This document shows, piece by piece, positions 1 through 11,109 of a DNA stretch of 64,000 bases. A program made the translations under genes and the position numbers. Numbering within the stretch: position 1 is the stretch's first letter; each line of letters starts with the position of its first letter. The notes under the pieces were generated by a model. The model saw only the letters and a list, made by a program, of their open reading frames with translations. It made no database searches and had not been told where the DNA came from. Source of the stretch: Siderastrea siderea (lineage: Eukaryota > Cnidaria > Anthozoa > Scleractinia > Rhizangiidae); assembly GCA_964030785.1 (NCBI GenBank), contig OZ034970.1, forward strand, positions 21,584,634 through 21,648,633. The letters run 5' to 3'.

Positions 1-790
1 TAAGTCAGGAGATCATTCTAGGCCGACACCTCATTCAGCTTACGTTATTTTTAATTTTTAGTAAGTTGTTCTTCGTTGTCATACGTCCGACTTTTATTTT
101 AGTTAACGCGGGTGGGGATGTTTGCAACGTGTAGCCTTGTAGGAAGGGCTATTTAGAGCTTGAGCCATGGTTCCTACCCAGATTTCCTGCCGAGTTTTTT
201 TCCCCATCGGGGTTTTTTTCAGGCAGGTTTTTTCTGGCCTCCGTTCTGACAGTAACGTCTTTGTAAACTGTCGCTCAGCTCTGTTTTTATGTTATGTGCC
301 GTACGTTTGGATGTAATAAGAGGTTGTAGTATAACGTATTGTTATAGTTCCCGGTGCTTGGCCGAAACCGCCAAAATAAACCTAATGGTTTCTGCTCATG
401 TTGTGTACTGCGTAGTGGAGCTGAAATCTGTTTTTTTTTTTTTTTGCTGCATAACACAAGCTTCTCTGAGACGAATACTGACAATCTTTTCCTTGGGGAT
501 AACCATGCAGCATCTTCAACTGCGAGGTATCTTTGGCAGCAAACATATTGGAGAAAGTAGGAGTGAAAAAAAATATGTTTGGCCAGCACAGTCACAAAAT
601 AATTCCTAGGAACAACAGCTTCATAATTGAAGAATAAATTCCTGCATGCTTATGGATGATTTTCAACAAGATGACTCTGAAGGAAAGAGATTTTCAAAGA
701 AACCTGCTCAGAAACAATTCTGTGTTACACGAAATTCATAAACAGTAACCGCGGTGTGCAAGGCCTTTTGGGTGAAGGTGGGCCTTAAAT
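1..790. other. non-coding stretch with a T-tract hairpin
   Basis: I see no convincing gene. A compact symmetric structure lies at 186-227: CCTGCC, a T run, CCCCATCGGGG, another T run and GGCAGG, so both the outer and inner blocks can pair. Short open frames here have no conserved look and no splice context. Confidence 0.5.
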
Positions 791-2560
791 GAAAATTAAA
801 ATTTAAGCCAGTTGTAATTTTGTAAAAGGTTGGGACCCAAGAGTAATATCATAAGTTGGTGAAGTATGATTGTCCGGGTGAGTGTAGTCCCATGAAGGAA
901 TGTTTGTGGTGACATTGACTGACATTTTGACAACCTGAGCGAATTCATCATCAGGGTCAAGCCAGCTGGCTCTGATGATGTCAATGTCAGTCAATGTCAC
1001 CACAAACAGTCCTTCTCAGGAGTACATTCCCCCAGACGATCATACTTCACAGACTTATGGTTATAATTTTAACGAAAAGATGGAGTTGTGTTTGAACAAA
1101 CATGCACTGAATTTTGCTTTATTCTCATTTCAAATCCAGCTTTCTTCAAATTTGAATTCAGAAAATTTTGACTTTCTTACCTGGCAAGATTGTTCATCAT
1201 TTGGCTCCCGACCAGTGTTTTTAAGTCAAAATTTAGTACAATCAATTTTAATTTTAATTGAATTTGCCATGGGTGATCATGTGATTAGTAACCACTGTAG
1301 GTGATATTTGTTTATATCACAAAGGGGCAAAAATGAAATTTGTAACCATGCATTTCTGCAGATTAATAATTGGAGGGGATATGCATGTAGCACATTGGTG
1401 TTTCTGAAGGCACATTTAAAAAAATATTGTATCCTTTTTGTTGTAGCCTTACTTATAAAGTTCTTTATGCTCCATACATGCCTGCATACATGCAGCTGAA
1501 GGTAGTGATATTGACGAACAATCACATTAATTTTTGAGGTTTTTTCGAAATATAAAATACAGAAAAAAGTTAGAGTGATTTTACTTAACCTGTGAAACAA
1601 TATCTGACAATTAGTGTCTAATAGTCAAAGCTGAACAAAAGAAGACAATGGAATTAGTATGTAATAGTGCGTAATAGTTTGGTATCTATTTCACGGGTTA
1701 ATTCAAATCACTCTAAGAGAATTGTTAATATATATTTTAAAATCATGTTTTAATTGTAAATCACTTGTACTTTCTTTATTTTCATTTTAGCTGTACGTAC
1801 TCTAATTGCAATACTGTTGTCTGATCAACTCAATTGATACATACATGTATCTGACAATGTAATTTCCATGGCTAGTGAATTCCTATTTGGCTTTGTTCTG
1901 TTCTCTTTCATTGTTCTATGACAACATTATTGCAATTAGGTGTATACCAGTATTTATACTGACTTAAAACCCTCAATGCTCCTTAAGGGGGGAAAAGTTT
2001 AAAATGGTTTTAAAGCAAACAAAAGAAATTTTTTGTTCCTGTTCCAGATAATAATTTAAGAAAATTGAATTTTGAGCCAGTTATAATTTTAAACAAAAGA
2101 TAGTGTTGTTGAATTTTCCTATATTGTCATTTGAATTCCAACTTTCTTCAAATTCGAATCATTAAGTTTTGACTTTCTTACCTGGGAAGATTGTTCATTA
2201 GGGCTTCACCAGAGTTCTTCCAGTTTTTCAGTCAAAATTTGAAACAACTTGAAAAGGTTTTATTTAACCATGTATTTTCTGTAGACTGAATAATCAGAGG
2301 TTCTAAAGGACATTAGTCTTTCTAAAGGGTACTTCACAACACTATCCAGCCTTAATTATAAAGTTCTTTTTATGCTCCATGGATGCATGCAGATGGAGGT
2401 AGTCATATTGAAGAACAACTAAATTTATGAGATTTTTTGGAAATATAAAATACAGAAAAATTTTAAGAGAATTTAATATATATATATATATATATTTTGA
2501 AATCATGTTTATATATACATACTTGTAATGCTTTATTTTCATTTTATATAATTGTATACT
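791..2560. repeat. diverged direct duplication, copies at about 791-1790 and 2055-2560
   Basis: Two blocks match in the same order. Both begin with an AT-rich segment ending in GCCAGTT(G/A)TAATTTT. Both then carry a stretch around CTTTCTTCAAATT, then TTTTGACTTTCTTACCTGG, then TTATAAAGTTCTTT with GCTCCAT, and finally AAATATAAAATACAGAAAAA. The second copy is shorter. No coding frame runs through either block, so this is an old non-coding duplication or two copies of a diverged repeat. The first copy holds an extra insertion at 822-1060. Confidence 0.65.
822..1060. mobile_element. foldback (hairpin) MITE with about 10-bp target duplication
   Basis: Left and right halves are inverted copies: GTTTGTGGTGACATTGACTG at about 902-921 is matched on the opposite strand by the segment at about 989-1010, and GAAGTATGAT at 861 pairs with ATCATACTTC at 1039. 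The insert is flanked by TTGTAATTTT (812-821) and TTATAATTTT (1061-1070). The sister repeat copy near 2083 has a single TTATAATTTT there, so it serves as an empty site. No coding sequence is evident. The transposon class is not determined. Confidence 0.6.
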
Positions 2561-2732
2561 TACATGATTATAGTAAATTTACATAAATTTACATTAATGT
2601 TACTGTTAATTCAAATTCTGCAAGAAACTATTGTTCATATAAGAAAATGAAATAGGACTGAATTAAAAATGTTGTACCTTTTATAGTGACAGTCAATTTG
2701 TGTGATGTTGCTTTTTATCTAAGAAACTAATA

Positions 2733-3160
2733 GGGTGAATGTACGGGAGTTAATTTTACTCTGATTTCAGTTACTACAACTCTGATTATGGAGTTAAAGT
2801 AACTCTAGTCTTTGATGGAGCAGAGTTAAAATAACCCTAGTCTATGATGGAGTAGAGTTAAAGTGACTCCCTCGTTGGAGCTATTATAACTCCGAAATTG
2901 GAGTTAAATTTGGGAGTTAAAATGACCCCAAAAAAGGAGTTATTTTTAACCTAAAGTTTTTACTCCACTTTTGGAGTTATAGTAACTCCCATATGGAGTT
3001 AAAATAACTTCTTTTATAGAGTTAAAGTGACTCCCCCACTGGAGTTATTATAACCCCGAAATTGGAGTTAAATTAAGGAGTTAAAATAACCCCCAAAAAG
3101 GGATTATTTTTAACCTAAAATTTTAACTCCAGTTTTGGAGTTAAAACAACTCTTTGAAAA
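2733..3160. repeat. minisatellite of GGAGTTAAA/ACTCC units in a higher-order repeat
   Basis: Short units such as GGAGTTAAAATAACTCC, each close to palindromic, recur many times. On top of this there is a longer period of about 150 bp: the block beginning near 2866 repeats near 3018, including a GAAATTGGAGTTAAATT core and a run of A or C residues followed by TATTTTTAACCTAAA. No open reading frame of interest crosses it. Confidence 0.75.
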
Positions 3161-3204
3161 TTACTGTGTATAGTCTTCAATTTTAGTTTTTTACACAGAA
3201 GACT

Positions 3205-3570
3205 ATCGACTAACAACTTTCTGAAAAAAATTGGACCCGTTGATAGCGAGAAATGTACTTTCTGTCAAAGAAAATTCAGTCCTTCTGAATCAGTCTTTCC
3301 TTATGGCTGCAGTCATGGAAAATAGTTGAGAAAGAAACGCTCTTAGAACTCGGCACAGCGTGGGGCTTAAACCCAGATAGATCAAAATACAAACTTCAAA
3401 TTAATTTCTGCTACTTACTTGCTAAATATTATATTTGGCTATGTAAGTACAAACAATTTCCACCAAAACTTAACGACTTTTTACGATATATGAAACACAT
3501 CAATGAAATAGAAAACAAGGCCAACACTTTTAACCAGAAGAAATGGGACCCTATTAAGTCTTTCTTGTAA
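3205..3570 (+). pseudogene. LINE ORF2 C-terminal fragment (zf-RVT region)
   Basis: The frame from about 3212 reads a segment with a CTFC motif and a Cys/His pair, as in the zinc-binding domain after the reverse transcriptase of many non-LTR retrotransposons. After a TAG near 3324, the same kind of C-terminal tail (YYIWLCKYK, then an EIENK segment) continues from 3331 to a stop at 3568-3570. Only the last part of ORF2 is present, which fits 5' truncation at insertion. The A-rich tail with AATAAA-like repeats at about 4300-4328 may be its 3' end, split by the Penelope-like insertion. Clade (CR1, L2 or other) is not certain. Confidence 0.65.
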
Positions 3571-3724
3571 CCTCTTGTGAACTTGGTCCTAGTCCCCTGG
3601 GAAATGAAACAAGGTGTAAGTTCTTTTTTTTTCTCTCTTTCCGTTTTTTTCTTTTTTTGCCTTTTATTTCTCGTCTAAGTTTCGTTATTAAATGTTTTGT
3701 TTGTTAGTTTAATACTGTATGAAA

Positions 3725-4195
3725 TTAACAATAACGGAGGTTTGGATAAACAATTAAGAATAAAATTAGCGATAGTAGTTTCGAATGACACTTCGATGAC
3801 TTGAGGAAAACAAACACTCTGCTTTTGGAAAACACTTGCGCGACGCTCACAATCAGAGGAATAAAGACCTTCAGAAACAATTCACCATTCTTAAGAAATG
3901 CCGCGGAAAGGTGGAATTCTTAATTTACGAAATGCTCTTTATCAAAGACAAGAAACCTAAACTGAACACTCAATCTGACTCAATCAAGGCAAAACTATTT
4001 ACCTAATTAACACCCTCTGCATTCCGCATTGTATTTTTAATCACATGCAACAAGACTTCAACACGCATTTTATTATATGAGGAACTTACAAGAATCTGAC
4101 TTTTAGTTATACCAATTTGAAAATGGTGAGTGAGTCATCGAAACGTCATTCGAAACTACTATTGTTAATTTTTATTCTTAATTATAAAATTAACA
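3725..4195 (+). mobile_element. Penelope-like element fragment between inverted repeats
   Basis: A 3826-4006 frame resembles the C-terminal part of the GIY-YIG endonuclease of Penelope-like elements: a KCR-type motif, an EMLFIKDKKPKLN segment and a terminal DSIKAKLFT before the stop. It lies between two inverted arms of about 52 bp, 3751-3802 and 4132-4183, which share TAGTAGTTTCGAATGAC. The whole block sits in the presumed 3' non-coding part of the LINE. Penelope-like elements often carry hammerhead ribozymes in their terminal repeats, and the right arm contains CGAAACGTC, part of such a core. Only a fragment remains. Confidence 0.5.
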
Positions 4196-4332
4196 AAAAG
4201 AAAAACTTTGTAAAAGATAGAAGTAAGCTTAGTAACGTAATATATATATAGTCGTGTGTTGTAATGTATTTGTAATGTCATTATCCTGTCTTCTTTGTCT
4301 AATAATAAAAAAATAAAATAATAATAATCGGG

Positions 4333-5313
4333 AATGGCAGAGCTTTAGGGACACGTTATTTTGAAAAATTCACCTCTATGAAGAGCTAGATGACAGGCAC
4401 AGTTGAATCTGCAATTGCTGGGTTACCTCATATTGTGGACAATTATGAAACAGCCGTTAACATTCTGAACGACAGATTTGGTAAACCACAGTTGTTGCTT
4501 TTGTTAGGAAGTTGAAAATTGAATATTTACTTTGTAGTGTCACATGGTTAACGTTGAGGCGAACTCCGGATCTTACTGATTTATTCCCCAGTTCTAGGTT
4601 ATGGCTAATACTTTATCCTAAAACTATCCAGTATTTTCAATTATGTCTAGATTTCATTAGTTTCCTTTTGTTCCGTTGGTGTATTATTTTGGTGTTATGA
4701 TCAAGTGCTCTTTGAGGTGGCCGGAGGTGGCCAAGTTCTTGAGGTTAGGAACCCAAACATGTCTACGGTGACAGTATATAATTGGTTGCATTAGCGCTTG
4801 TAGAGTAGTAGTAGAAGAAGTAGGTCAGTTTTTAATAGCAGCATAGTAGCTGAGAGTCGAGTCGTCGTCTAAAGATGTGAACTGCAATGGAATAAAGTTT
4901 GAAGAGCAATCCCACAGTCTTTGTACTTCTCTGCTTAGCGAGCGAGTGCAGCTCAACAATTTTTTAACTACATGGAGGCCTTATTGAAATTGCCAGCAGT
5001 TGATTCTGTTGATTCAGTACATGAAACTTAGAAAATCTGTGAATTGTATGACAAGATTGAGATCAATATTCGAGGCACAAGGAGTTGAATCAGAATCCTT
5101 TGGAAATTATTGGTTCCAGTCATAATGGAAAAAAATTCCTTCTGAGCTGAGATTGATTATTGGTACTTTGGCAGTGAAGGAACATGGAATCTTGATGCCC
5201 TGTTAAATACACTGAAAACTGAGTTAGAAGCTAGAGAAAGGTGTAATGCAATAAACACAAGTGGCCCAACAAATAATGCCCAGAAATTTGATCAGCATAT
5301 AAGGCAAGAGTAA
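4333..5313 (+). pseudogene. gag: BEL gag (DUF1759-like) remnant
   Basis: Frame pieces include a GTVESAIAGL motif followed by NYETAVNIL and DRFGKPQ, which is the usual signature of the DUF1759 region. Past the solo LTR at 4502-4958 the same domain resumes with MEALLKLPAVDSV, LYDKIEINIRG and [15 protein letters not shown]. In-frame stops and frame changes occur throughout. The protein would form the capsid-like shell of the retrotransposon particle. The reading frame on either side of the LTR joins sensibly, which supports the LTR being a later insertion. Confidence 0.75.
4502..4958 (+). mobile_element. solo LTR inserted in the BEL gag
   Basis: The 457-bp segment begins TGTTAGGAAG and ends GCTCAACA, giving the TGTT...AACA ends typical of LTRs. 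It contains an AATAAAG polyadenylation-like signal near 4890. It separates two halves of the gag coding region. The flanking duplication is unclear: GCTTT before and ATTTT after agree only at TTT. It does not resemble the 3' LTR-like region of the host BEL element, so it came from another LTR family, reduced to a solo LTR by recombination. Confidence 0.55.
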
Positions 5314-6170
5314 AACAGCCCTTTTTTACCTCTGCGCTTCATACAGCCAGTGAAGAGTTTACTACAGTGTCTATTTTGCAAGAAGAACAACAAGTATATT
5401 AATTGTATAACCATTACTAAACCAAAGGTTAGAAGGACTATACTGAGACGAAGTGGCAGGTGTTTTGTGTGTTTGAAAACTGTGCATAATTTCCCGAATT
5501 GTCAATCGAGTCAAGTGTTTTAACTGTGGGGGCAGAAACCACGTAACAATTTGTGAAAACCCCACGAGCATTGTAAAATCTCAGATGAATGGATGTGGGA
5601 CTTCACAAGAGAGAATCAGAGATGTAGGAATAGCAACAATGTACATAGGCAGTAACAACAACTCTGTGTTGTTGCAGACAGCTCAAGCTTTTGTTTGTAG
5701 ACTAGACAACCAGGAAATTGGATTCAACACCCATGTGATATATGTAGTCAAAGATCTTACACAACCAGCAAGACACGTGAGCAATTGAGCTTACCAACCA
5801 TTGGTAAAGAAACCCATAACCCTAATCAAAACATTCGGAGATTACTCAGCATCTTTCAGGGAACGTGAAGTAGTGCAACTGCGTGTTAGAACAACAGATG
5901 GAATGAGCATATATGTCACTGCCTACGTTGTACCAATAATAAGCAGCCCAGTATCAAAGTGTAATGCTACCCACACCTACAAGGGCTACAACCTGCATGT
6001 GGAACCAGTAACACTGTTAGTGTTAACGTGCTCAAAGGAGCAGATCATTGCTGGTCGTTCCTTACTGGAGGTGTAATTAAGGGAGATCCCACTGGACCGG
6101 TTGCTATGGAAACTAAGTTAGGGTGGGTGCTGTCAGGACCAGCTGACCAGATTTCCAGCATCAACGGAGT
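5314..6170 (+). pseudogene. BEL zinc-knuckle and aspartic protease (DUF1758) remnant
   Basis: A region of Cys-rich fragments (CFVC, later KCFNCGG in shifted frames) at about 5370-5570 precedes open pieces at 5585-5788 and 5801-6076. The latter carry the pattern of the BEL retropepsin-like domain: LLQTAQAF, GFNTHVI, TIKTFG-like and SVTAYVVP-type segments, then a shifted VDMLIGADHYW-like stretch and KLGWVLSGP. The protease would process the polyprotein. Multiple frameshifts and stops abolish it. The usual DSG catalytic triad is not readable because of a frame break near 5740. Confidence 0.65.
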
Positions 6171-6269
6171 CCTGTGCTGAGAACTTGAGGTCTACACATG
6201 GTCTGAGGATAGAGGACTTGGAAACCTTGAGCATAAAGGAAAATGAAGCTTCAGTCTATGATTAGTTTT

Positions 6270-7614
6270 CAAATGACGTAAGATTTACTGGTGAGAGATA
6301 CCAAATCAAGCTACCATTCAAGGATAACCACCCCATGCTGCCTGATAATTATGTAACTGCATCAGGTAAGCTTCCAACTGTGATCAAGAAACTTAAGGAC
6401 CAACCAGAAGTACTTGATCAGTATGATCACGTGTTCACGGAGCAACTGAAAAGTAGTGTGACAAGCCCAAGTCCCCGGAAATGTCCACTATCTTCCACAC
6501 AGGGGAGTTGTGAGACTTGACAGAGATACAACTAAGATGAGAGTTGTGTACGATGCCTCATCCAAGGTATTTGGACCAGGTTTAGAAAAGTGTTTACATG
6601 CTGGACCCTCACTGAACCCTTTGTTACTGGACATCCTGTTGTGATTTAATGTTCATGAGATAGCTGTAACTGCAGACATTGAAAAATCATTTTTGAACAT
6701 TGAAGTTAAAGGGGCATGGTCATGCTGTTTTAGTTTACTTTAAAAATCAAAAATATGTCCTCACATCAATGAACACCGACAAATAATGGTCTAGTTTTGT
6801 TACCAAAGACTATATTACTTCACTGAAACTATTTTCTGTCGTCTGTTGCTACGGATGGCACGGATGGAAATGGATTGCAATTTGAAAAAATTAGGCTAAA
6901 CTTTTCAAATTCTTTCAGCGTGTTGACATTAAATCGATATTTAATGGTCATGGTTTGTTTTCTCTTAATGAGGTTAAGTTAATATGTTCCTTTAAATGTT
7001 CAAACACAATTGGGCATGGAAAAAGTTAGCTACCGATAATTTTAGTACAGTTTTGACCAGAAATATGCGAAATCCTCGTGACTATGCCCCTTTAATCCTG
7101 AGCTCAGAGAGTTTTTATGATTTCTCTGGGTAGATGACATCAACAAGGAATCGCCTGAGCTTAAGCTGCTTCCCTTTGCATTCCAGTCCCTTTATTCTTA
7201 ATGCTACTATCAGACACCATGTCAACACCTGTATGTCAGAGACAGCACACTTGCAAAGGAGTTTTTGAAATCATTTTATGTTGATGACTATGTGTCGGAA
7301 TCGAGTGATGTGAATAACGCATCTGCTTTGTCGAAAGCTAAAGAAATAAAGCTCTGTTTGAAATCTAGAGGTTTCAATATTAGGAAGTGGAACAGCAATT
7401 CAGAAAGCCTCATGAGATCCTTGAAGCAAGATCCAGCGTTCACTGGAGACTTTGCTGAGACTGGTGGAGAAGGTGTTGAAGAAAAAGATGAGAGCTTGTC
7501 AAAGTCGGTTTTTAAGCAAAGTGTTGGGAAGGAGCTGAAGGTTTTGGGAATGCTTTGGAACCACACCCAAGATGAACTGATTTATGATCTAAGCAAGACA
7601 CTGGGCGGATGTTG
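6270..7614 (+). pseudogene. BEL reverse transcriptase remnant
   Basis: The N-terminal side (6280-6520) carries RYQIKLPFK and [13 protein letters not shown] pieces. The central part lies at 6530-6705 ([12 protein letters not shown], TADIEKSFLNIEV) and is cut by a MITE at 6706-7095. It resumes at 7096 with PELRDF-like and LWVDDI-type text. The palm catalytic box is visible as FYVDDYVSES at about 7274-7303, in the open piece 7265-7615 that runs into the thumb region. Several stops and frame changes make it non-functional. Confidence 0.8.
6706..7095. mobile_element. MITE with TTAA target duplication in the BEL RT
   Basis: The element starts TTAAAGGGGCATGGTCATG and ends CGTGACTATGCCCCTTTAA, giving terminal inverted repeats of about 15 bp and a TTAA at each end. 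The retrotransposon sequence reads across the site once the block is ignored, so the insertion is clean. TTAA is the piggyBac-type target, though the terminal AGGGGCAT is not a classical piggyBac end. No coding capacity is seen. Confidence 0.75.
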
Positions 7615-8430
7615 ATGCTCAACAAGCGACAAGACGACTGATTCTCAGTACTGCTGCAAGATTTTTTGACCCTTTAGGGTTAACATCGCCAGTTTTTTTA
7701 TCATTTAAGATCATGTTTCAGAAGCTATGCAAGGCCCAGAGGGCCTGGAACGAGTTGGTTGATAATACGGAACTCAACAGTGGCTGTCAACCTTATCAGA
7801 CTGAGACAAGCTGAGAGAGCGAGTTTTAAGAAATGTTATGCTGAGGGCGTGAATGGAAATGAAGTCAAGTCTGTCCAACTTCACTGTTTTGCGGACGCGT
7901 CAGAGAAGGCTTGTGGAGCCGTTGTGTACGTGAGGGCAGAATTTGATTCAAGAGTAGAATGCTTCAAAGACCAGAGTTGCCCCATTATCTTATCAAAGCA
8001 TCCCTCGTTTGGAACTGTCGTCAAACTTTACTGTGTCAAGATTACTGAAGAGTGTGAGTCAAGCTTTTGAAGATGATGCAAGAGTTGATTAAGCTTTTAT
8101 AATTGGACTGATTCCATGATTTCTTTGTAGTGGATTAGAAACAGTGATAAGGCGTACAAACAATTCATCCAGAATCGCGTTAGTGACGTCAGAAGAAATG
8201 CACCACTCGCGCAATGGAGCTAGGAACTGTTCCACGACAGAAAACCCAGCTGACATGCCATCGAGAGGAATGAAGGTTACTGTGCTCAAGGAAAGCAGCG
8301 TATGGTTACCTGGCCCTGAGTTCCTTTCTAAGGATAGCGAGACTGGCCAGTTCAGCCAGCGAATGTACAATACAGGGAAAAGATATGCGAAATTAAGTCG
8401 GCTAGTCCAGCTGTTTACAGCTTATTAACC
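7615..8430 (+). pseudogene. BEL RNase H-like and linker region remnant
   Basis: An open piece at 7759-8070 contains [18 protein letters not shown], the first acidic motif region of BEL RNase H. A later piece at 8144-8428 carries NPADMPSRGM and SSVWLPGPEFL, a conserved stretch found between RNase H and integrase in these elements. An insertion or deletion separates the pieces, and frames change at about 8065 and 8200. Confidence 0.65.
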
Positions 8431-8439
8431 TCGTGCATC

Positions 8440-9690
8440 GAAAAGTAAACAACAGAAGACGAAGCAAGTTTAGAGAACAGACTTTAAGTCTTGTTACGAA
8501 GCTGATAAGAGTCACTGCATTAGTGTTGCTATTTGTTGAGAAATTGAACAGGTGACAATCCTGGAGAAATTAACGGAGAAGAATTTGTAAAAACTTACAA
8601 GCAAGCTGAGAGCAAGTGGATTAAACATGTTCAACGTGGGATCTTGAACAGTAACAAATATCAACAAATGAAGTCATCTCTTGGACTTTATCAAGACGGG
8701 AAGTGTTAACTACGATGACAAGAAAGAATAGGCTTGTCATCGTTACGATATGATGCAAGATTTCCTATTCTTCTACTAAGAGATTATTACTTAACTAAGC
8801 TGGTGATTTTTAAGTGCCACGAACAAGTGATGCACGATGGAGTAGGAGAGACATTGATTCAGCTGCGTACCAAGTAATCGGTTGTCAAGGGAAGACAGAC
8901 AGTTAAGAACCTAATAAGCAAGTGTGTGGTATGCAAGAAGCTTGAGCGTCGAACATACCAGGAACCCCAACCACTGCTCCCCTGCCTGAATTCAGATTAT
9001 CAGACGAGTTTGCATTCTCAAGTATTGGAATAGACTTTGGGGGACCTATTTATGTGAAGGATGTGTACAGCAAGAATGATAACATGAACAAGGCTTACAT
9101 TGTGTTATACACGTGTACTTCAAGTCGTGCGGTTCCTCTAGACCTTGTTCCGAAATTGACAACTGAAGCGTTTGTGAGAAGTTTTAGGCGATTTATTGCT
9201 AGAAGAGGTGTTCCGAAGCTCCTGTTATCAGACAATGGATCCACCTTTAAGAATGAAGACCTCAGGAAGTTGTCAGCTGAGAACAACATAATCTGGAAAT
9301 TTAACGCGGCTTAGTCCTTTGGTGGGGTGGATTCTTTGAACGTCTAGTTAGATCAACAAAGCGCTTTCTGAAGAAGACTTTGGTAACATCACGAGTCAGT
9401 TACGAGGAACTGATTACTGTCCTTGTTGAAATAGAGGGAATACTAAATTCGCGACCTCTAACTTACGTGGATGATGAATTGCGAGATCCTCTAACGCGTT
9501 GCAACTGGTTATTGGTCGTCAATTGTTGAGTAGAGGGCAGCAGTAGTCAACCTCGCGCGGAAGGTTCCCAGATTGTACATGAATTGCCAAGGCGTGAAAA
9601 ATATTTAACGACTGTTCTTTCGTAGTTTTGGAAACATTGGTAGAAAGAATACTTAACGGAATTACGTGTTCATAACAACTGCAGCTTGGA
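8440..9690 (+). pseudogene. BEL integrase remnant
   Basis: A zinc-binding portion (8750-8960) shows CHEQVMHDG followed by CVVCKKLE, matching an HHCC arrangement. The DDE core is seen at 9015-9314 with SIGIDFGGP (first Asp) and [11 protein letters not shown] (second Asp); the region of the third acid reads [15 protein letters not shown] at about 9417-9470. The core is interrupted by TAG near 9312 and by shifts near 9510. The integrase would insert the cDNA into chromosomes. Confidence 0.75.
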
Positions 9691-9922
9691 GAACAGGAAG
9701 CCATCGATTACTGTCGGAGACGTTGTTTGTATACACAAGGATAAAGCGCCGAGACAACTTTGGAGTACGCGATTCGTCAAATCTCTCGTTATGGGACGAG
9801 ATGGACATCACAGAGGATCTGTCATGAGAATGCAAAGTGGATATGGAGTCACTGAGGTTACAAGACCCTCAAGGAAGCTCTACCCCATAGAAATCGAAAC
9901 CACAAGTGCGGGAACGACGTAA
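9686..9922 (+). pseudogene. BEL C-terminal DUF5641-like domain
   Basis: This open piece of about 78 codons carries [23 protein letters not shown] and a final [13 protein letters not shown]. That is the domain closing BEL/Pao polyproteins, thought to act with the integrase. It ends at a TAA near 9920, about 150 bp before the presumed 3' LTR. This is the best preserved end of the element. Confidence 0.75.
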
Positions 9923-10068
9923 TCACTTTTGTGAAGAATGTTGAACAATAGCGTGTCGATGAACATTAGTTTTAAGTCTATAGACACACTTAAAATTACA
10001 CTTACTAACACTGAATGAATGAGTCGATGCTTTAGTTGATTGACGTGTGTCAATCAAAGACGGGAGCG

Positions 10069-10429
10069 TGTAAGAAATAATTAATTATGCGCATAAATTA
10101 CACGTGGCGGGAAAAGTATACCACGTGACCCTGGGTTAAAAAAACAACACCCAAAATGAAGAACCGAATTCCTCTCCAATCTTGTGGAGTTGTGGACCAG
10201 ATCGTCAAGTTCGTGACGAAACATTATTACGTACGGAACCTTTTTTATGAGGAAAGAACCTGAGTGTAGAACCTTACTGACCGAAATTGTGAAGAAATAA
10301 AAATAAACCGAAGAGAATAAATCGTTTATTAAGATACAACACCTGTTTACACAATAAAAGATTCCAGATTTCAAAGCATTCGGATATAAAGTATTCTCTT
10401 TTTAATCGGATTCAAAATTTTCGGACTCG
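10069..10429 (+). repeat. probable BEL 3' LTR
   Basis: A purine-rich AAAGACGGGAGCG precedes TGTAAGAAATAATT, a plausible polypurine tract and LTR start. Several AATAAA signals occur at about 10295-10360. The 3' boundary is uncertain; I place it before the TGG at 10430 because what follows looks like a primer binding site. No second LTR copy exists in the window to fix the ends. Confidence 0.4.
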
Positions 10430-10447
10430 TGGCGCAGTCCGGGTGGG
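10430..10447 (+). other. primer-binding-site-like motif after the LTR
   Basis: TGGCGCAGTCCGGGTGGG begins with the TGG expected for a tRNA-primer site next to a 5' LTR. Its place after the presumed 3' LTR would mean an LTR followed by an internal leader, as in tandem or recombined copies. The primer tRNA is not identified. Confidence 0.3.
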
Positions 10448-11100
10448 TTTAGACAACGGATTTGTCCTTTTGTGTGTAAGTACGAAATCGAATCCGGTGT
10501 CAAATCCGGTGACTTTTGCTCTACAGTAAACTATCCTTAAAATAATCTTTTGACAGTGTCGTTAACCACAAATTTTACCAAGAATGTAACTTGTTTATGA
10601 AGAACTGTTTTTTCCAGGGAATTCCTTGTATTACAACTTAAAAGACAATTAAAATGACTGTGGGTTAAAATTTATTTCAAAGTCTGTCATCACAGGATCT
10701 TTTTAAGAGTGCATGTCATTAAAAATCGAAGAAAATTTATAAAATCGCAGAAATGGTCAAAAAATCGATTTGTGGCATTCTTTGTCTACAGCAACCTTAA
10801 TGTATGTAAGAAAAAGAAATTAGTTAGTTTGTTGAAATATTCTATTTAACGGGAATGAACTGACCTACAAAATTCAATTTTCAGTTCACGCGAACTCGGA
10901 ATGACGAACTTTTCGGGTAGTTCTTGCGCTCATTACAATGTAACAGCTCGACGTTTCTAGCTAATATATAGATTTAGCCAAGCCTAAAAGCGGAGCCCCC
11001 CTTTTTGTTTTGTTTGTTTGTTTGTTTGTTTTTTTGCTGGCAGTTATTAATTTGTGAAAATACTCTCATTCAAGTCGTTAAATTAAAAAAAAAAGGAAAG
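10448..11100. other. non-coding stretch
   Basis: AT-rich sequence without a convincing gene. It includes a (TTTG)n tract at about 11005-11030 and the phrase GCCAAGCCTAAAAGCGGAGC at 10978-10997, which may be one end of a non-autonomous element extending to about 11800, where a similar CGGAGC-type segment appears inverted (GGCTCCGCTA). I could not define its ends. Confidence 0.4.
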
Positions 11101-11109
11101 AAAATACAA

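Larger units (their letters stand above)
4330..10447 (+). mobile_element. BEL/Pao LTR retrotransposon, decayed
   Basis: Remnants of gag (DUF1759-like), zinc knuckle, DUF1758-type protease, reverse transcriptase, RNase H, integrase and a C-terminal DUF5641-like domain occur in the canonical BEL/Pao order on the plus strand. Many stops and frameshifts break the reading frame. No 5' LTR is present, because the left end abuts the A-rich LINE tail at 4328. A solo LTR and a MITE are inserted inside. The copy cannot be autonomous. Confidence 0.85.
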
